From Acephala macrosclerotiorum (lineage: Eukaryota; Ascomycota; Leotiomycetes; Helotiales; Mollisiaceae), in NCBI GenBank assembly GCA_014904845.1, contig MU119317.1, positions 103,512-167,511 of the forward strand: a stretch of DNA of 64,000 bases, read 5' to 3'. Each line of letters opens with the position of its first letter. Position 1 is the stretch's first letter. The notes beneath the pieces are model-generated. The model ran no database searches. It saw only the letters and a program-made list of their open reading frames with translations, and had not been told where the DNA came from. Shown in pieces: positions 49,142 through 60,545 of this stretch. The position numbers and the translations under genes were made by a program.

Positions 49142-50634
49142 ATGGCCGATAAAGGCGAACAAATGCAGAGTAAGTTTACACCCAATTCTAAGGAACTTTT
49201 GCTGATAGGCGCGCAGAAATGTCTGCTCGTCGAGAGCTTGAGTTGCGATTTGTCCAGGACCAACTCAAATACCGTAGACATTTTGCGCAAGAGGCCACAA
49301 CAAAGAACAAGAATGAGAATGAGAAGAAGAGTAAGCTCAAATCTACAGATCGTAGGTGGAACTCACTAATTGAGTTTGTTCTAGGAGGACATACCGTTCC
49401 ATCGACTTTGCCCGAACTCATTGATGATTCCCGACATCGCAATCACCAACCTCTTCCCGGGGAGGTCTTGAGTAAGCAACACACGTACACACACACACAT
49501 ATTTATATATATCAATATAGAAACATACTAACAAGTACAGACGTCAAATTAGGCCCCTCAGACACCCGACCTACCACCCTGCCAGAAATGCTAGCTCTCG
49601 CACCGCAATCGATCTTACTTGCTATCGAGCCCGAATACGCCAATAACCAATGGCTCGTAGTCAAAAGCTGCGACGTCAAGATACTCTACGACTGTCGCCT
49701 CGCGTTCGGATATAAAGAGGGCAGTCAAGTACAAGCCATATTCCAGAAGTGCTCTTACATCATGGTAGATGGCACCCCTCGAGTCGTCTATCCAGTCCTC
49801 CGACACCCTCACCAGGATCAGGACGAATGCCAAAAGAGCACTGATGAAAGTGCGTCTTCGAAGTCTCTCGATGGCTGGGTCATTTTCTCTCGAGATGATC
49901 ATGCTTCTGCTGGTGGGCACAAAGTGATTGTCGATCGTGTGGGTCGAGTGCATGATGTTTGCCTGGCATCTCCTCTTGACAAGTGCTACTTTTCGACAAA
50001 CAGCAGCGAGACTGAGGGTAGCAGCAAGATCGAGGACAAGAGCGTGATTGGAGGCAACAGTGAGATTGAGAGCGATAACCAGCTTGACAAAACCGACGTG
50101 ATCGAAAGCAGCGGCAAAACTAAGAGCAACAACGAGATCACGAAGACAACCAACGTGCTCAAGCTCCCAGACTGGTGTTCCTTCTACGACGAGTACTACC
50201 TCCTAGACAAAGCCACTCGAGAGTCAATGTACCCCAATGCCGGTCAAGTCTGGACATCTAGGGTCGACGGAGTCCAATTCTGGGAGTCTCGATTCGGAGA
50301 CAGTCCTACCTCCCTCGCTACCTTGCAATATACCTGTCGAAATACCATGAAGAAGACAGGAGAAAGCCTCAATATACACTATAGTGGTCTTCCATCTTTC
50401 AAGGTGAGGTTGTGCCAAATGCAGATGTCGGTAGAGACGGCAGATGAGCTGAATCGCCTCGCCAAGCTAGCTAAGCCTGAACGGGAGTTGACTGATATAG
50501 TTCAGGTGAGTATGATTAATTTCGATGTCAAGGACAAGTCTTCTAGACAATTGGCGGTGCTCGGTTTAGATCCTCGCTACTGGGCTGTGAGATTCCGGGG
50601 CTGGCTTGGCAAGAAGATTTTGCGCAGGGACTGA
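49142..50634 (+). CDS. Unknown 440-residue protein
   Basis: Four exons join in phase: 49142-49169, 49217-49330, 49385-49471 and 49541-50634. Intron borders are normal (GTAAG donors; CTAG and ACAG acceptors). The product begins MADKGEQMQKMSARRELELR, a charged helix. A central region includes TLPEMLALAPQSILLAIEPE and VVYPVLRHPHQDQDECQ. Next is a Ser/Glu/Lys/Asn-rich imperfect repeat (SETEGSSKIEDKSVIGGNSE and similar). The C-terminal third contains SFYDEYYLLDKATRESMYPN and FRGWLGKKILRRD. There is no signal peptide or membrane helix. I do not recognise the family. Intron 2 is 54 nt and free of stops, so retaining it would keep the frame open. It is convergent with the kinase gene. Confidence 0.7.
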
Positions 50635-50832
50635 GATGGGGATTAGTGGGATAGTATAGTATACACATGTAGAAAGTAATGCAATTTTGTACAAACCATT
50701 ATAACGTTCACGAAATTGGAAGTCCCTCAAGTGATGAGAGATTCATTCCCTTGTACAACCACTGCCCCTGGGTATCTAAAATTTTACAAAAACATACAAC
50801 TCCGCCCCAATGTCCCCACGCTAAAAGAGTAT

Positions 50833-53380
50833 TTACGATTGGCTCAGAATTCTCTCCAAGTTCTTTCGCACCGTCGAACAATCCCACCTGGTATTGACGT
50901 CCTCTCTTACCATATTCAGAATACAGTCCCTCAGCACGTGATCCTGGAGCTCTGGTGGTAATGAACCAGAACGCTTCAGTTGATCTAGCTCAAAAGCCCG
51001 CTCCGACAGTGTCCCAAACTTGCGAGACATCTCAAACGCGATGATTCCTAGGCTGTACACGTCTAGCTTGGTACAGACATTTGAGGACTTCCGGAAGCCC
51101 GGCGGAAGATAGGTAAGTGTGCCGTCTGGAGGGCCTCGAGCATTTTCGTCAGAGGCGGCGGATGGAGCTGAGAGATCGTGGACCAATCCAAAGTCCCCGA
51201 TTCGCGGAAGGACATATGTAGGCAAAGGACTGTCACCACAGGTCTGACACTCGTTGATATTGACGTATCCCTGCGTTGGTTGGTCGGGGGAGTCGAGGAT
51301 CTGCAATAAAATATTTGCCGGCTTTAGGTCGCGATGGACAATGTTCTTGCGATGAATGTACTCAATGCCGTCAAGTATTGACAAAAGCAATCGGACGGTA
51401 GGTTTAGGATGATAGCAGTGGTGTATTTGAGGGACATCTGGATGCTTGGCAAACCACTCGTCGTTGTTTGTTCCAATGTATTCGTGGAGGGACAATGGAT
51501 ACGGAGCCATCTTAATGTACATAACACTAGGAACGCATAATTAGCAATTGATCACGAAAATTGTTGTAGGGGAGCGAGGACATTGTCGCCGATGAGTCGA
51601 TGACAACAATGAAGCAGTCTGAATATGATAGAATTTCTTTCAACACTTACAGGTCGAAGTCTGCGTATTTGAGTCCCTTCTGTGATGACTTGAAGATTGT
51701 GCCATCTACTCTCACAATATCTTCAGTATCATCATCTGAATTGTCATCCGAATCGTCATCTGAATCGTCGCCTGAATCGTCGTCTGAATCATCGTCTGTA
51801 TTGCGGTCATACGCGCTGGCACCCGGCTTCTTCGTGGGACTCTTGAAGAAGCTCTTATGATATGAGACTTTAGATCCGATACTCGTGGAATTGGATTTAT
51901 CGTCAAGAACTGGTTTGTCAAGCTCGAAAGATATACCATCGATTTCTGCAGCAAGCTCAGCCGCAGCGCTCGATGAGACACGTCTTCGTTGGTATTTCGA
52001 ATCATGCTTGAGCAACTTCTTCGTATCAACAGCGAATTGGATGGATGATGCGTCCTCGCTAACGCCTTTTGTTTCCTCGTCTTCATCGTTGCTGCTGCTG
52101 CTGGTTGAGCATAAGCTTGTATCCATATGACGGAAACAAAAATACTCACTCGTAGACAATCTCGCCTATTGGTCGCGGTTCGAGCCAGCAGTGGTGATAA
52201 GTGACAATACCATAGTGCTGAAACTTGGCCATACTACGAACTTCCTTAATCAAAGACGCCAGTTCATCCATGTTGTCCTTGTCGTACAATGCCTGTATTG
52301 TCTCGGCCTTGATAATGATTTTCTTTACGGCGTATTCGGCGTCATCGAGTTTGTGACGAGCTTTGTATACGGCTCCGAAGCCCCCCTTTCCTAGCATGCG
52401 TAATCTGTTAACATGTTAGTCATATTACTAGAATACCATCATGCTTCAGCACGGCTTGAATGACAACTCTACATTGTGTCGGCTAGGCATAACAGCTTGC
52501 GCCTGTGCGGTGATAGATATGAGCAAAGGGTATAGGAGATCACTTACTGTTTGTACTCATTGTCGTAGATAGATCTTGTGGGAACATCTTGAGGTTGTTC
52601 AAGAGGAAATAGCTGGCGCATTAGCGTCTGGTATGATTTCATGAGCGCCATTGGTAAGTTGTTCGATGTCACAAAGGAGCTATGAGGCACAAGAGCGTTT
52701 GAGGTATTGAAAATAGACGTGTTCGACTCAAGTAAGCGGTGCCTAGAGGTATTTGCGACTGTGCGAGAATGCTGTTGAGCAAGCGGATGGGGTACCAGCG
52801 CGTTCGAGAAGTGTGGAATTGATGGATCTGTACCAAGCGCAAGAAGTCCAGAGTTATTTGCGACGGCACGTATGCTATGTTCGGCAAGGTTGTGAGTTTG
52901 CTGTGTTGCGATATTGTCGAGGATGTTGTCGAATGAGTTCAGATAGGTGTGAAGTTCCGGTACTTCTTGACCCACAAATTCATCACTCAACATACCCACC
53001 TTATTCAGTTCCCTCCGCACTTCGTCAAACATCTGACGAGAGAGAGACAAGACCTCCGGATGGTCTTCTGATAATTTATCGTTCGCAGGTCGACTAGCGT
53101 TAACTGTCGTGGCCGCTTGTGTCCTGCATCTTCCTTCTATCAAAGAGAGGTAGAACAAGTTTGCTCGCTGGTAGGGTTGCAAGTCTGGCAAACCAGTAGC
53201 ACGTGGAATGACCGCTGTGTTTCGAGTCTCCTGCTCTTCTTGTCTCGAGCTTTCATGGCTACGTCCATTGCCAGCCCTGGAGAAGTCACGTGCTCCTTCC
53301 TGCGCACTCCAGCTGGCAACACTTGAGTCGACGCTGTCTGCACTGACATCTTCAGACGACGCCCAAAATTTTGAAGACAT
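50833..53380 (-). CDS. eIF2-alpha kinase, HRI-like
   Basis: Exons 53380-52548, 52404-52150, 52100-51651 and 51526-50833 join in phase and encode 743 residues. The N-terminal region (ANLFYLSLIEGRCRTQAATT, DEVRRELNKVGMLSDEFVG) is the pattern I associate with fungal HRI-type eIF2-alpha kinases. Kinase N-lobe: LGKGGFGAVYKARHKLDDAEYAVKKI. The kinase is split by an insert rich in Asp and Ser (DDDSDDDSGDDSDDDSDDNS) between N- and C-lobes, as usual in this family. Catalytic loop: HRDLKPANILL. DFG: IGDFGLVHD. Catalytic residues look intact. These kinases phosphorylate eIF2-alpha under stress and lower general translation. The third intron boundary is ambiguous: the acceptor at 52101 gives a 49-nt intron, while an acceptor 15 nt nearer the donor would give an unusually short one. 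Confidence 0.85.
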
Positions 53381-54006
53381 GGCGGATGTCGAGCATTAGG
53401 CAAGAGCCTCTGCGGACCGTTATAAAGGAATGTACGTTGGTATAGAGGACAAGGACATGGATGACTGAGAACGAAAACCGAGCAGAACGAAATACAGGAC
53501 CACCATATCTAGAAAACCAAGTAGTCCTTGACTCGGCGAGAAGTGTTCTCTTTGTCAATTGCGTATCCGCATAGTCAGACAGTCAAGTAAAGGGCTGAAA
53601 TGACAAGGCAGATCTGTCTCAAATGAACAGTTTCGAAGGTTGTCTCCAGCTTTCCAACAATAGGCAGAAATAGGCAGAGGACGCCAGCGGCCGCTAGTGG
53701 ATGCCTTACTTGGACGACCAGATGCTCTCGAACTTTGATTTGCTTGAAGATATTCTAGGTCGAATCCTCGCCTTGCGTGTCTAGAGATTCTTTAATCAGA
53801 GGATGCTCTAGCTTGGCGGTCTATTGAAACGAATGGACAAGATTTGACCAGGTGACAGCGCGAGAAGCTCGCGACACAGTCGCGACTTCCTCAAGTGTGC
53901 CGCGTTAGGTTGCATAGAACGTCGCAGAAGTCGGTTCTTTAGGTGGACTTGAGGATACACCAGTTCCAGTATTGAGGCGTAGTCCTGTCCATCAAAAGCC
54001 AACACC
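53381..54006. other. Divergent promoter of the eIF2-alpha kinase and the 375-residue gene
   Basis: This is 626 nt between two start codons reading away from each other. It contains a NotI-like GCGGCCGC at about 53687-53694 and no recognised gene. Confidence 0.5.
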
Positions 54007-55231
54007 ATGCCTAGAAAGCTTCCGTGGCAGAAGAGTAGCTCAATCACGACGACGGTCGCTGCCCCAAAACGCGCTGTTCTGCCTTCGTCTTCGTCTCAGA
54101 AGCGGAAGAAAATTGCAAAGAAAGGTTCAGACTCGGAGGAAGAAGACGGAGGATCGTCGTTAAGAAGGGAAAGAGCCACTAAAGGTAAGTGCGTCCGGGG
54201 TGGACGCGCAAGCCAGTTCTAACATACGAAGGGCATCCAAGATCATCATCGCCGCCACCTGATCCTCTTTCAGAGAGGTATTTTACGACGAAATCATATT
54301 TCGAGTCTTCAACTGACCACCGTATAGTTTCATGATCGACGGGATGGATGACGATGATAAGTATCGTATGGTCGAGGACGAATTTCTGACCATAGCTCAA
54401 CGGTTTACCGTACATCTCCACGCTGCCGAATATAAACGCCTGCAGAAGGAGGCGAAATCCCGAAATGCAGAGACGATCAGTTCTATCTCGCGCCCGGTGA
54501 TAGGCAAGATGCCTGATCAGACAAAGAGAAAAGTCGAGGCTGTCGAACGATCGAAAGCTCAAAAATCGGTTCTTGAAGGTTTGATTGGGAAGAAAACTGG
54601 GACAGCCGGGCTTTCCGACGACAGTGATGATGGCGATGACCTTCCGTTCGTCGGTACCACCCTTCATGGGCTGATGGGTAGCCCAAGGAAGAAAGCCAAA
54701 TCACTGGCCAAGATCAGCGCACCCGTCACCACCCGCGCCGCAGCAGGATTCAAAAAGCCTGCTGTTCAGTCCAAGCCCGGCAAGATCTCTAGTCTCGGTT
54801 CCCCAACACCTCGTCGGGCTGTACTACATCCAGAGATTGAAGTAAACGAGGGTGATGAAACAGAGTCCTCTGTTGATGATGATGACCTTGATGCACCTAC
54901 TCTGGCTGCACCTACTCGGGCAATTCCAGCACCAAAGCTTGCTATTCTGGAGAGGAAGCCTCCAGCGGCTCAGAGTGCCAGCTTTGCTTCGATAAAGAAG
55001 GAGTCAGAGACTCCGCCGAGACCCAAACCTTCCATGAAACCTCCCAAGGATGTACAGACCGTCAAAACAAAGACTACCATCAAGACGGAAGCTCTAGCTG
55101 ATATCTTCTCAAGCCCACCAAAGCCACGAAGTCGGCTCTCCAGGCTGGAGCAAGCTCGTGCGCAAAGAGCAAAAGAGGAAAAGGACCAAGAAGCGAAGAT
55201 AAAGCTAGACATCATTCCAACCTTCTTGTGA
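54007..55231 (+). CDS. Unknown 375-residue charged protein, probably nuclear
   Basis: Exons 54007-54184, 54232-54277 and 54328-55231 join in phase. The product starts MPRKLPWQKSSSITTTVAAP. It has a basic cluster (SQKRKKIAKKG) beside an acidic one (SDSEEEDGG), and then a conserved-looking block (DDDDKYRMVEDEFLTIAQRF, VHLHAAEYKRLQKEAK). A segment GLIGKKTG, GTTLHGLMGSPRKKAKS follows. The rest is a disordered Pro/Ser/Lys-rich half with Asp/Glu patches, ending in a charged helix (SRLEQARAQRAKEEKDQEA). Composition suggests a nuclear or chromatin-related protein, which is inference only. I do not recognise the family. It converges with the TauD-type gene at a distance of 147 nt. Confidence 0.75.
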
Positions 55232-55378
55232 AGGAAATGACCCGGTTGTTTTCGCCAGAAGAGAAATATGTTATCACTCTCCAGACAAGTATCACAATGC
55301 GTGATCATATATATGTACTGAAAGTACTATTTGCGATGCGAACATTACGACTTTCTACGGCGCAATTCTACCTCTTCC

Positions 55379-56655
55379 TCAAGCTACATATGGTGTTTCT
55401 GTTGGAGCCTCTGCTTGTGCCGCAATTCTGGCCAGGTGTCTTCTAGCTCCAGCCTTCCAGTCCAAGAGCGCAGAGTGTGAGGTAACTCTATTGTCCCAAA
55501 CAACGACCGTCCTCTCTTCCCATCTTGCACGCATTTGGAAGTCGGAGCCATACGCTATGTGGTCGTACAGGAATTTCTGGATAGGTCAGCCATTATTTCC
55601 CAGTAGTCAGATAAGACGGAGCTCACCAGCAGTGCATCACTTTCCTCTTGCTTATATCCGACAAGGCTTCTGGTGACTGGTAGCAAGTCAGTCTCGCTCT
55701 GGTCGTGCTCAATATTGCCACTCACACTGCGGATTGACGTATAACGCCTTTTCCCCAGTCACTGGGTGGGTCCTCACAACAGGATGTTCATTCATGACTG
55801 GCTCTCTTCGGACGACACCACCTTTTCGCAGGTGCGCACTGGCTTGATCGAAACCTGAGTGAAGAGCTTTCAAACCATGGAGTCTCTCTTTAAATGCCTC
55901 GCTCAGTCTATTGTAAGCCTCGGCCATGTTTACGTAGAGAGTGTCTCCTCCGCTTGCTGGTCCATCAAGCATCATGAGGAAGGTGGTCCCTGGAGGTTGG
56001 CGCTCATAGGACACGTCGCTGTGCCATAGCACGGAGCTAGTTTTGGTCTTGAAGAAGTCCTCAGCAGTCTTATCTCCAGCGGCCTTGTGCACGAGATGGA
56101 CTTCAGGGTGTCCTTTAGGTGCTCCTGAGAGGGGATGAAGATGTGGACGACCGAAATAGCGAACGAAGTTAACTGCTTCGCCGATGGGCAGATCTGCGAA
56201 GTCCTGACCCCGAAATATCACGACCTTCCGTTCAGCCACGAATCTTGCAAGCTGATCTTTTCCTGCTGGACTCAATTTGCTCAATTGCATTCCCCTTATC
56301 TCCGTACCAATTGTCGGAGTGACCTCGAATGATTTGACGCCTTTGGGCAGGATTTCTGGATAGTCACTGCCCGCATCTAAGCCAGGGTCGCAGTGATGGA
56401 ATGGTTCGAGTGGTGCCCATTTTACGTTTGGCCAAGTTGGGAGATAGTGAGGGTACTGGGGTCATGAGTATGGAGATATGAGTACTGATACTAGGACATT
56501 ACCTTGGCTGGTTTGATTCCATCCCTGCCTTTCTTCTCGGTTTCCAATTCATAATCAATAGGAGCGAGGTCCAAGAACGCACCGCTGAGTTGGCCGGTCG
56601 GAACTTTTGTAGTTCGACTGGCTTTCTCAGGGGCTTCAATTGCTGCTGGAGACAT
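55379..56655 (-). CDS. JLP1: TauD-type 2-oxoglutarate/Fe(II)-dependent dioxygenase (sulfonate dioxygenase, Jlp1-like)
   Basis: Exons 56655-56503, 56455-55726, 55676-55627 and 55576-55379 join in phase and encode 376 residues. Metal-binding motif: WHSDVSYE (His-x-Asp), with the distal His in SHSALLDW. The 2-oxoglutarate-binding Arg lies in ARRHLARIAAQ. Other family motifs are VVIFRGQDFADL, FGRPHLHPLSG, GGDTLYVNMAEAY and VTGEKALYVNPQFT; the last is completed by splicing T to TC at a GTGAGT donor. The family oxidises taurine, other sulfonates or related acids to release sulfite; the yeast member Jlp1 does this in sulfur starvation. The substrate here is inferred. It is divergent from NMD3. Confidence 0.85.
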
Positions 56656-57732
56656 TTCGATTTTCTGAATGGAGGGGCCGTGTGCGATACTCGAGACCCG
56701 CGTTACTTGGGACCGTCTTATATCTTTGGTTGATCATGACCCCAACTTCCATATCCGCAAACACAAGATGCAATGTTCAGAATCGTGCTCGATTCAACCA
56801 ATACCGGGTCAAATCACGGCATTTACTCTATAGCCTTCTTCATTCTCCATTGGATACATCTATATGTGCCACACGTTACTCTACATTATCCGCATACTGG
56901 TATTGATATAGCAGATGCAGTCAACCGGATCCCTCAACACTTCGACCGAGTAGCAATTACAGAACTTGTCCTCCTCAACGAAAATTTCCTCGTGGCAAAT
57001 CTCATGTGATACAGATCACTTATCGTTCTTGTCGTGCAATAGGTAACCTCAATCCCTTTTTGTCTCCCAGAAAGGCAGAAGTGTCCCCATCCACAACAGC
57101 GATAGGATCATTCACGGCCGTCGTGCCGAGATCTCGGGCCACTACATTGAAATCAACAAAAGGGATTGTGTGAAATTAGCGAATGAGATTCAAGAAGTCA
57201 AGTCTTCGATTCTACTTAATTCTCTTAGTGATTCCATTTTGTTGAATGAAAAGGTACTATTGGCGGGCACTTCAATTGAGATGGCACGTTGAGCTCCTGC
57301 GCATGAAATGGATGTGACAACGACCGATAATGATGATCCTTTCTCCGAAATCTACAATAAAACTTTTGCCACTTGAGGCTCACTGTCCAAGAAGCACCTC
57401 TCCAAAGCCAACAAGAGATCTATTGCCTAAGATGGTATTTTATCACGTGCTCATGTCACGTGGACATTAAAACCTTATGTCCTTGCAATCCTCGTAGTCC
57501 TGATTCTCCACATAAATATACTTCAAATAAATGTACAAGAGTTTCTGAGAGCCATGTCTACAGTGCAGGAGTCACACGAAACGTAGTGTCAGCCTCTTGG
57601 TGGCGGATCTTGCCTCGCTGATAAATGGCGGGGCTAGTGCGGGGGCTTCAAAAATAATTGAAGATTTCTTATCGTTCCGCCCACGTCACAGCAACACACT
57701 ACAATACTACAATACACAAGAACGCCGCAAAG
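56656..57732. other. Divergent intergenic region between the TauD-type gene and NMD3
   Basis: This is 1,077 nt with only short, unlinked open frames. It must contain both promoters. No specific element was recognised. Confidence 0.5.
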
Positions 57733-59340
57733 ATGTCTGCGATGGACCTTGATGCGCCCATCTCTATTGCGCCCCAGCATGGAGAGCAACAGACAGGAGC
57801 AACGTGAGTAAATCCTAACTGAGATATAGACCTGGCTAATTTTCATTGTAGCATCCTCTGCTGCAACTGCGGTGCCGCCATCGACGGCACAACATCCGCG
57901 GGAGCACTCTGCTACGACTGTGTGAAGCTCACCGTCGATGTCTCACAAGGTATCCAGCGCGAAGCCACCCTACATTTCTGCCGAGATTGCGATCGATGGC
58001 TCCTTCCTCCTTCGTCCTGGATTGTCGCCGCCCCTGAGTCGAGAGAACTACTCGCCCTCTGCCTGAAGAAATTACGAGGTCTACACAAAGTCAGGATCAT
58101 AGATGCGAGTTTTATATGGACGGAACCTCATTCTCGCAGAGTCAAGGTCAAGCTTACGATTCAGGACTCGGTCTCCGAGGGAGTCGTACTACAGCAAGCG
58201 TTCGAGGTGGAATATGTCGTCGCGTACCAGCAATGTCCTGATTGTGCGAAGTCCTATACTGCGAATACATGGCGGGCCTGCGTGCAAGTCCGGCAGAAAG
58301 TCCCACACAAGAGAACCTTTCTATACCTCGAACAACTCATTCTCAAGCATGGCGCACACAAGGATACGATTAATATTAAGGAAGTTAAGGATGGACTCGA
58401 TTTCTTCTTCGCAGCACGAAATCAAGCCGAGAAATTCGTCGACTTCTTGAATTCGGTTACACCAGTCCGATCGAAGAAGTCTCAAGAACTTATTTCCATG
58501 GATATCCATACCTCTACAAAGTCCTACAAGTTCACGTACTCTGTCGAACTGGTTCCCATATGCAAGGACGACTTGGTGGCCCTGCCCATCAAGCTAGCGA
58601 AACAAATTGGTAATATTTCGCCACTCGGCATCTGCTACAGGATAGGCACATCTCTGAACATCCTCGACCCAAGCACCCTCCAGACGGCGGACATCAGCAC
58701 ACCGATATACTGGCGTGCGCCATTCACGCCTCTCGCAGATGTACAAGAACTCGTGGAATTTATAATTATGGACATTGAGTCCATTGGGGCACAAAAGGGA
58801 AGATGGCTACTCGCAGAAGCAACAGTAGCACGCGCATCAGATCTCGGGTCGAACGATCGAACATACTACACCCGAACACATCTTGGCAATGTCTTACATC
58901 CAGGAGATTCGGTGATGGGTTACATGCTGACGGGAACGAACTTCAACAATCCAAATTTTGACGCACTGGAAGAGTCAAACACCTACTCGTCGCAAATTCC
59001 TGACGTATTACTCGTCAAGAAATTCTACGCCAGAAAGAAGAAGTCCAAGAACCGGAACTGGCGCCTCAAGCGCATGGCTAGGGATGAGGGTGATCTCCTA
59101 CCCAAGAAGGCGGATCAAGAGAAGATGGACAGAGATTACGAGATGTTCTTGCGTGATGTGGAAGAAGATGCGGATCTCAGACAGACTATGGCGCTATACA
59201 AGGCTCAGCAGCAAGCCAAGTTGGATGCTGAGGCTATGAGCGTCGTGGAGACAGACGATGGGGAGGATGAGACGCCGCACATCGATATGGAGGAGCTACT
59301 CGATGAGTTCGACGAACTGAAAGTTGTTGATGATCATTAG
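57733..59340 (+). CDS. NMD3: 60S subunit nuclear-export adaptor Nmd3
   Basis: Exon 1 is 57733-57803. A 48-nt intron (GTGAGT to TGTAG) joins exon 2, 57852-59340, in phase. The product has 519 residues. The N-terminal zinc-binding region has CCNCGAAIDG, CYDC, CRDCDRWL and CPDC pairs. A long conserved middle follows (YLEQLILKHGAHKDTINIKE, GLDFFFAARNQAEKFVDFL). The C-terminus carries a Lys/Arg-rich nuclear localisation segment (ARKKKSKNRNWRLKRM). A leucine-containing acidic tail (MEELLDEFDELKVV) follows, as expected of the Crm1 export signal. Nmd3 binds the late 60S subunit and recruits the exportin. Confidence 0.95.
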
Positions 59341-59739
59341 TTCGTTGGGTGATCAATCTGCTGGCGTTTGGCAAAAAGGTGTTGGGATGGCATGAAAGGG
59401 GTTTTGAGCTTCTTGCCGTAACATAAAATTTGACTCTTTTCAGTGTGGTCGCTCGACGACATTTTTCTCCAAACCTGTTGCTGTCATTCTTTAAGATTGC
59501 GTTTGTTTTCGTTTTGTATGACCCTTTTCACTTGACTCACGACTTGTCAGAGTTGACAAGTGCTCTCACTACCAAGCCAGAGTAAACAACAGCAAGCAAA
59601 CTAGAGAAAGTAGGTATATGTACATGAAAGCATTCAGCTCAGCATGACTTGCCCATCATCCATCCAACTCATATCACGGTTCTCCGAGTTCAGACGAAAA
59701 TCCTCGCAAAGTTCCAGAAGATTTCTAGGTCGAACAATC
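59341..59739. other. Intergenic region after NMD3; upstream part of a tandem duplication
   Basis: This is the NMD3 3' flank. From about 59521 it contains TTTTCACTTGACTC followed by a TCAG and ACCA-rich leader, which recurs near 60066 in front of the second small gene. Confidence 0.5.
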
Positions 59740-59961
59740 ATGTCGGACACATCAAGCACTCACAGTGACTCAACTCTCAAGGGAGTTCTTTCCGAGAAAG
59801 TAAAGAGCCTCGAACACCTCGTCAACGTTTATTTGGCCAAAGACGATGAACCTGGCGTGCTCAGCCCCCGCGATGTTATTGCCCTCCACGCAAAGGCTGT
59901 GCAAGCTTTGAAGGATCTGAGAGATGAGTTGAAATCGCGGGATCTGATTTATGCTAGCTGA
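59740..59961 (+). CDS. Small protein of unknown function, copy 1 of a tandem pair (73 residues)
   Basis: The start at 59740 (MSDTSSTHSDSTLKGVLSEK) is chosen because it aligns with the second copy (MAESSSNPTQNSTPKELLSM). An in-frame ATG at 59644 would add 32 residues with no match. The C-terminus ALKDLRDELKSRDLIYAS aligns with SMEDLKKELQSRGLIFDSA of copy 2. It is probably all-helical, with no signal peptide or membrane segment. The family is not recognised. Similarity between the two copies at the protein level supports both as genes. Confidence 0.5.
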   Translation: MSDTSSTHSDSTLKGVLSEKVKSLEHLVNVYLAKDDEPGVLSPRDVIALHAKAVQALKDLRDELKSRDLIYAS

Positions 59962-60281
59962 TGAGACGCTGATGTGGTCAGAATGGTGCAATGGAAGCCG
60001 AGTTTATTTGAGCGTCATTTCTCGTCATAATTTAAGAGTACGATTGCTTCTCCGTCCCCATGTATTTTTCACTTGACTCGTTGATTATCAGAAATGGCAA
60101 CAGCACTGCACCAGTACACCACTTACTACAAAGTCAGAATTTTGACCAGCAAAAGAATTAGCACATAAGTAGACATATATAAGCATGTTGGAAGGACCTG
60201 AGCATCTTTCATTTCCGCACTCGTCCAGACCCCTTCTCCACACTCTCCGTACATTTCTGAGGAGGGCTCAGTCGAAGAACC

Positions 60282-60545
60282 ATGGCAGAATCATCAAGCA
60301 ATCCCACCCAAAACTCGACTCCAAAAGAGCTTCTTTCCATGCTTGTCAATCGCCTCGAATTTTACGCCAAACTCAATTTGCACATGGATAAAATCCAGAG
60401 CAGGACCACCACCTACAAAATAGTAGGAGAGTCGCGTTCACTCGATGGATACCACATTAAAAGATTCAAAGAATTGGCGCTGCAGTCTATGGAGGATCTG
60501 AAGAAGGAGTTACAGTCTCGGGGTCTGATATTTGATAGCGCGTGA
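60282..60545 (+). CDS. Small protein of unknown function, copy 2 of a tandem pair (87 residues)
   Basis: It starts MAESSSNPTQNSTPKELLSM, has a helical middle (NRLEFYAKLNLHMDKIQS), and a KELALQSMEDLKKELQSRG helix near the end. It is 14 residues longer than copy 1 through a central insert (SRTTTYKIVGESRSLDGY). It stands next to the AT-rich block, where duplicated and fast-changing genes are common in fungi. The function is unknown. Confidence 0.5.
   Translation: MAESSSNPTQNSTPKELLSMLVNRLEFYAKLNLHMDKIQSRTTTYKIVGESRSLDGYHIKRFKELALQSMEDLKKELQSRGLIFDSA

Larger units (their letters stand above)
59520..60545 (+). repeat. Diverged tandem duplication of a small gene with its promoter (period about 540 bp)
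   Basis: TTTTCACTTGACTC occurs near 59526 and again near 60067. Each copy is followed at similar spacing by related leader sequence and then a small coding frame whose product ends in the same C-terminal helix. The unit is therefore promoter plus gene, copied in direct orientation. Confidence 0.6.
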
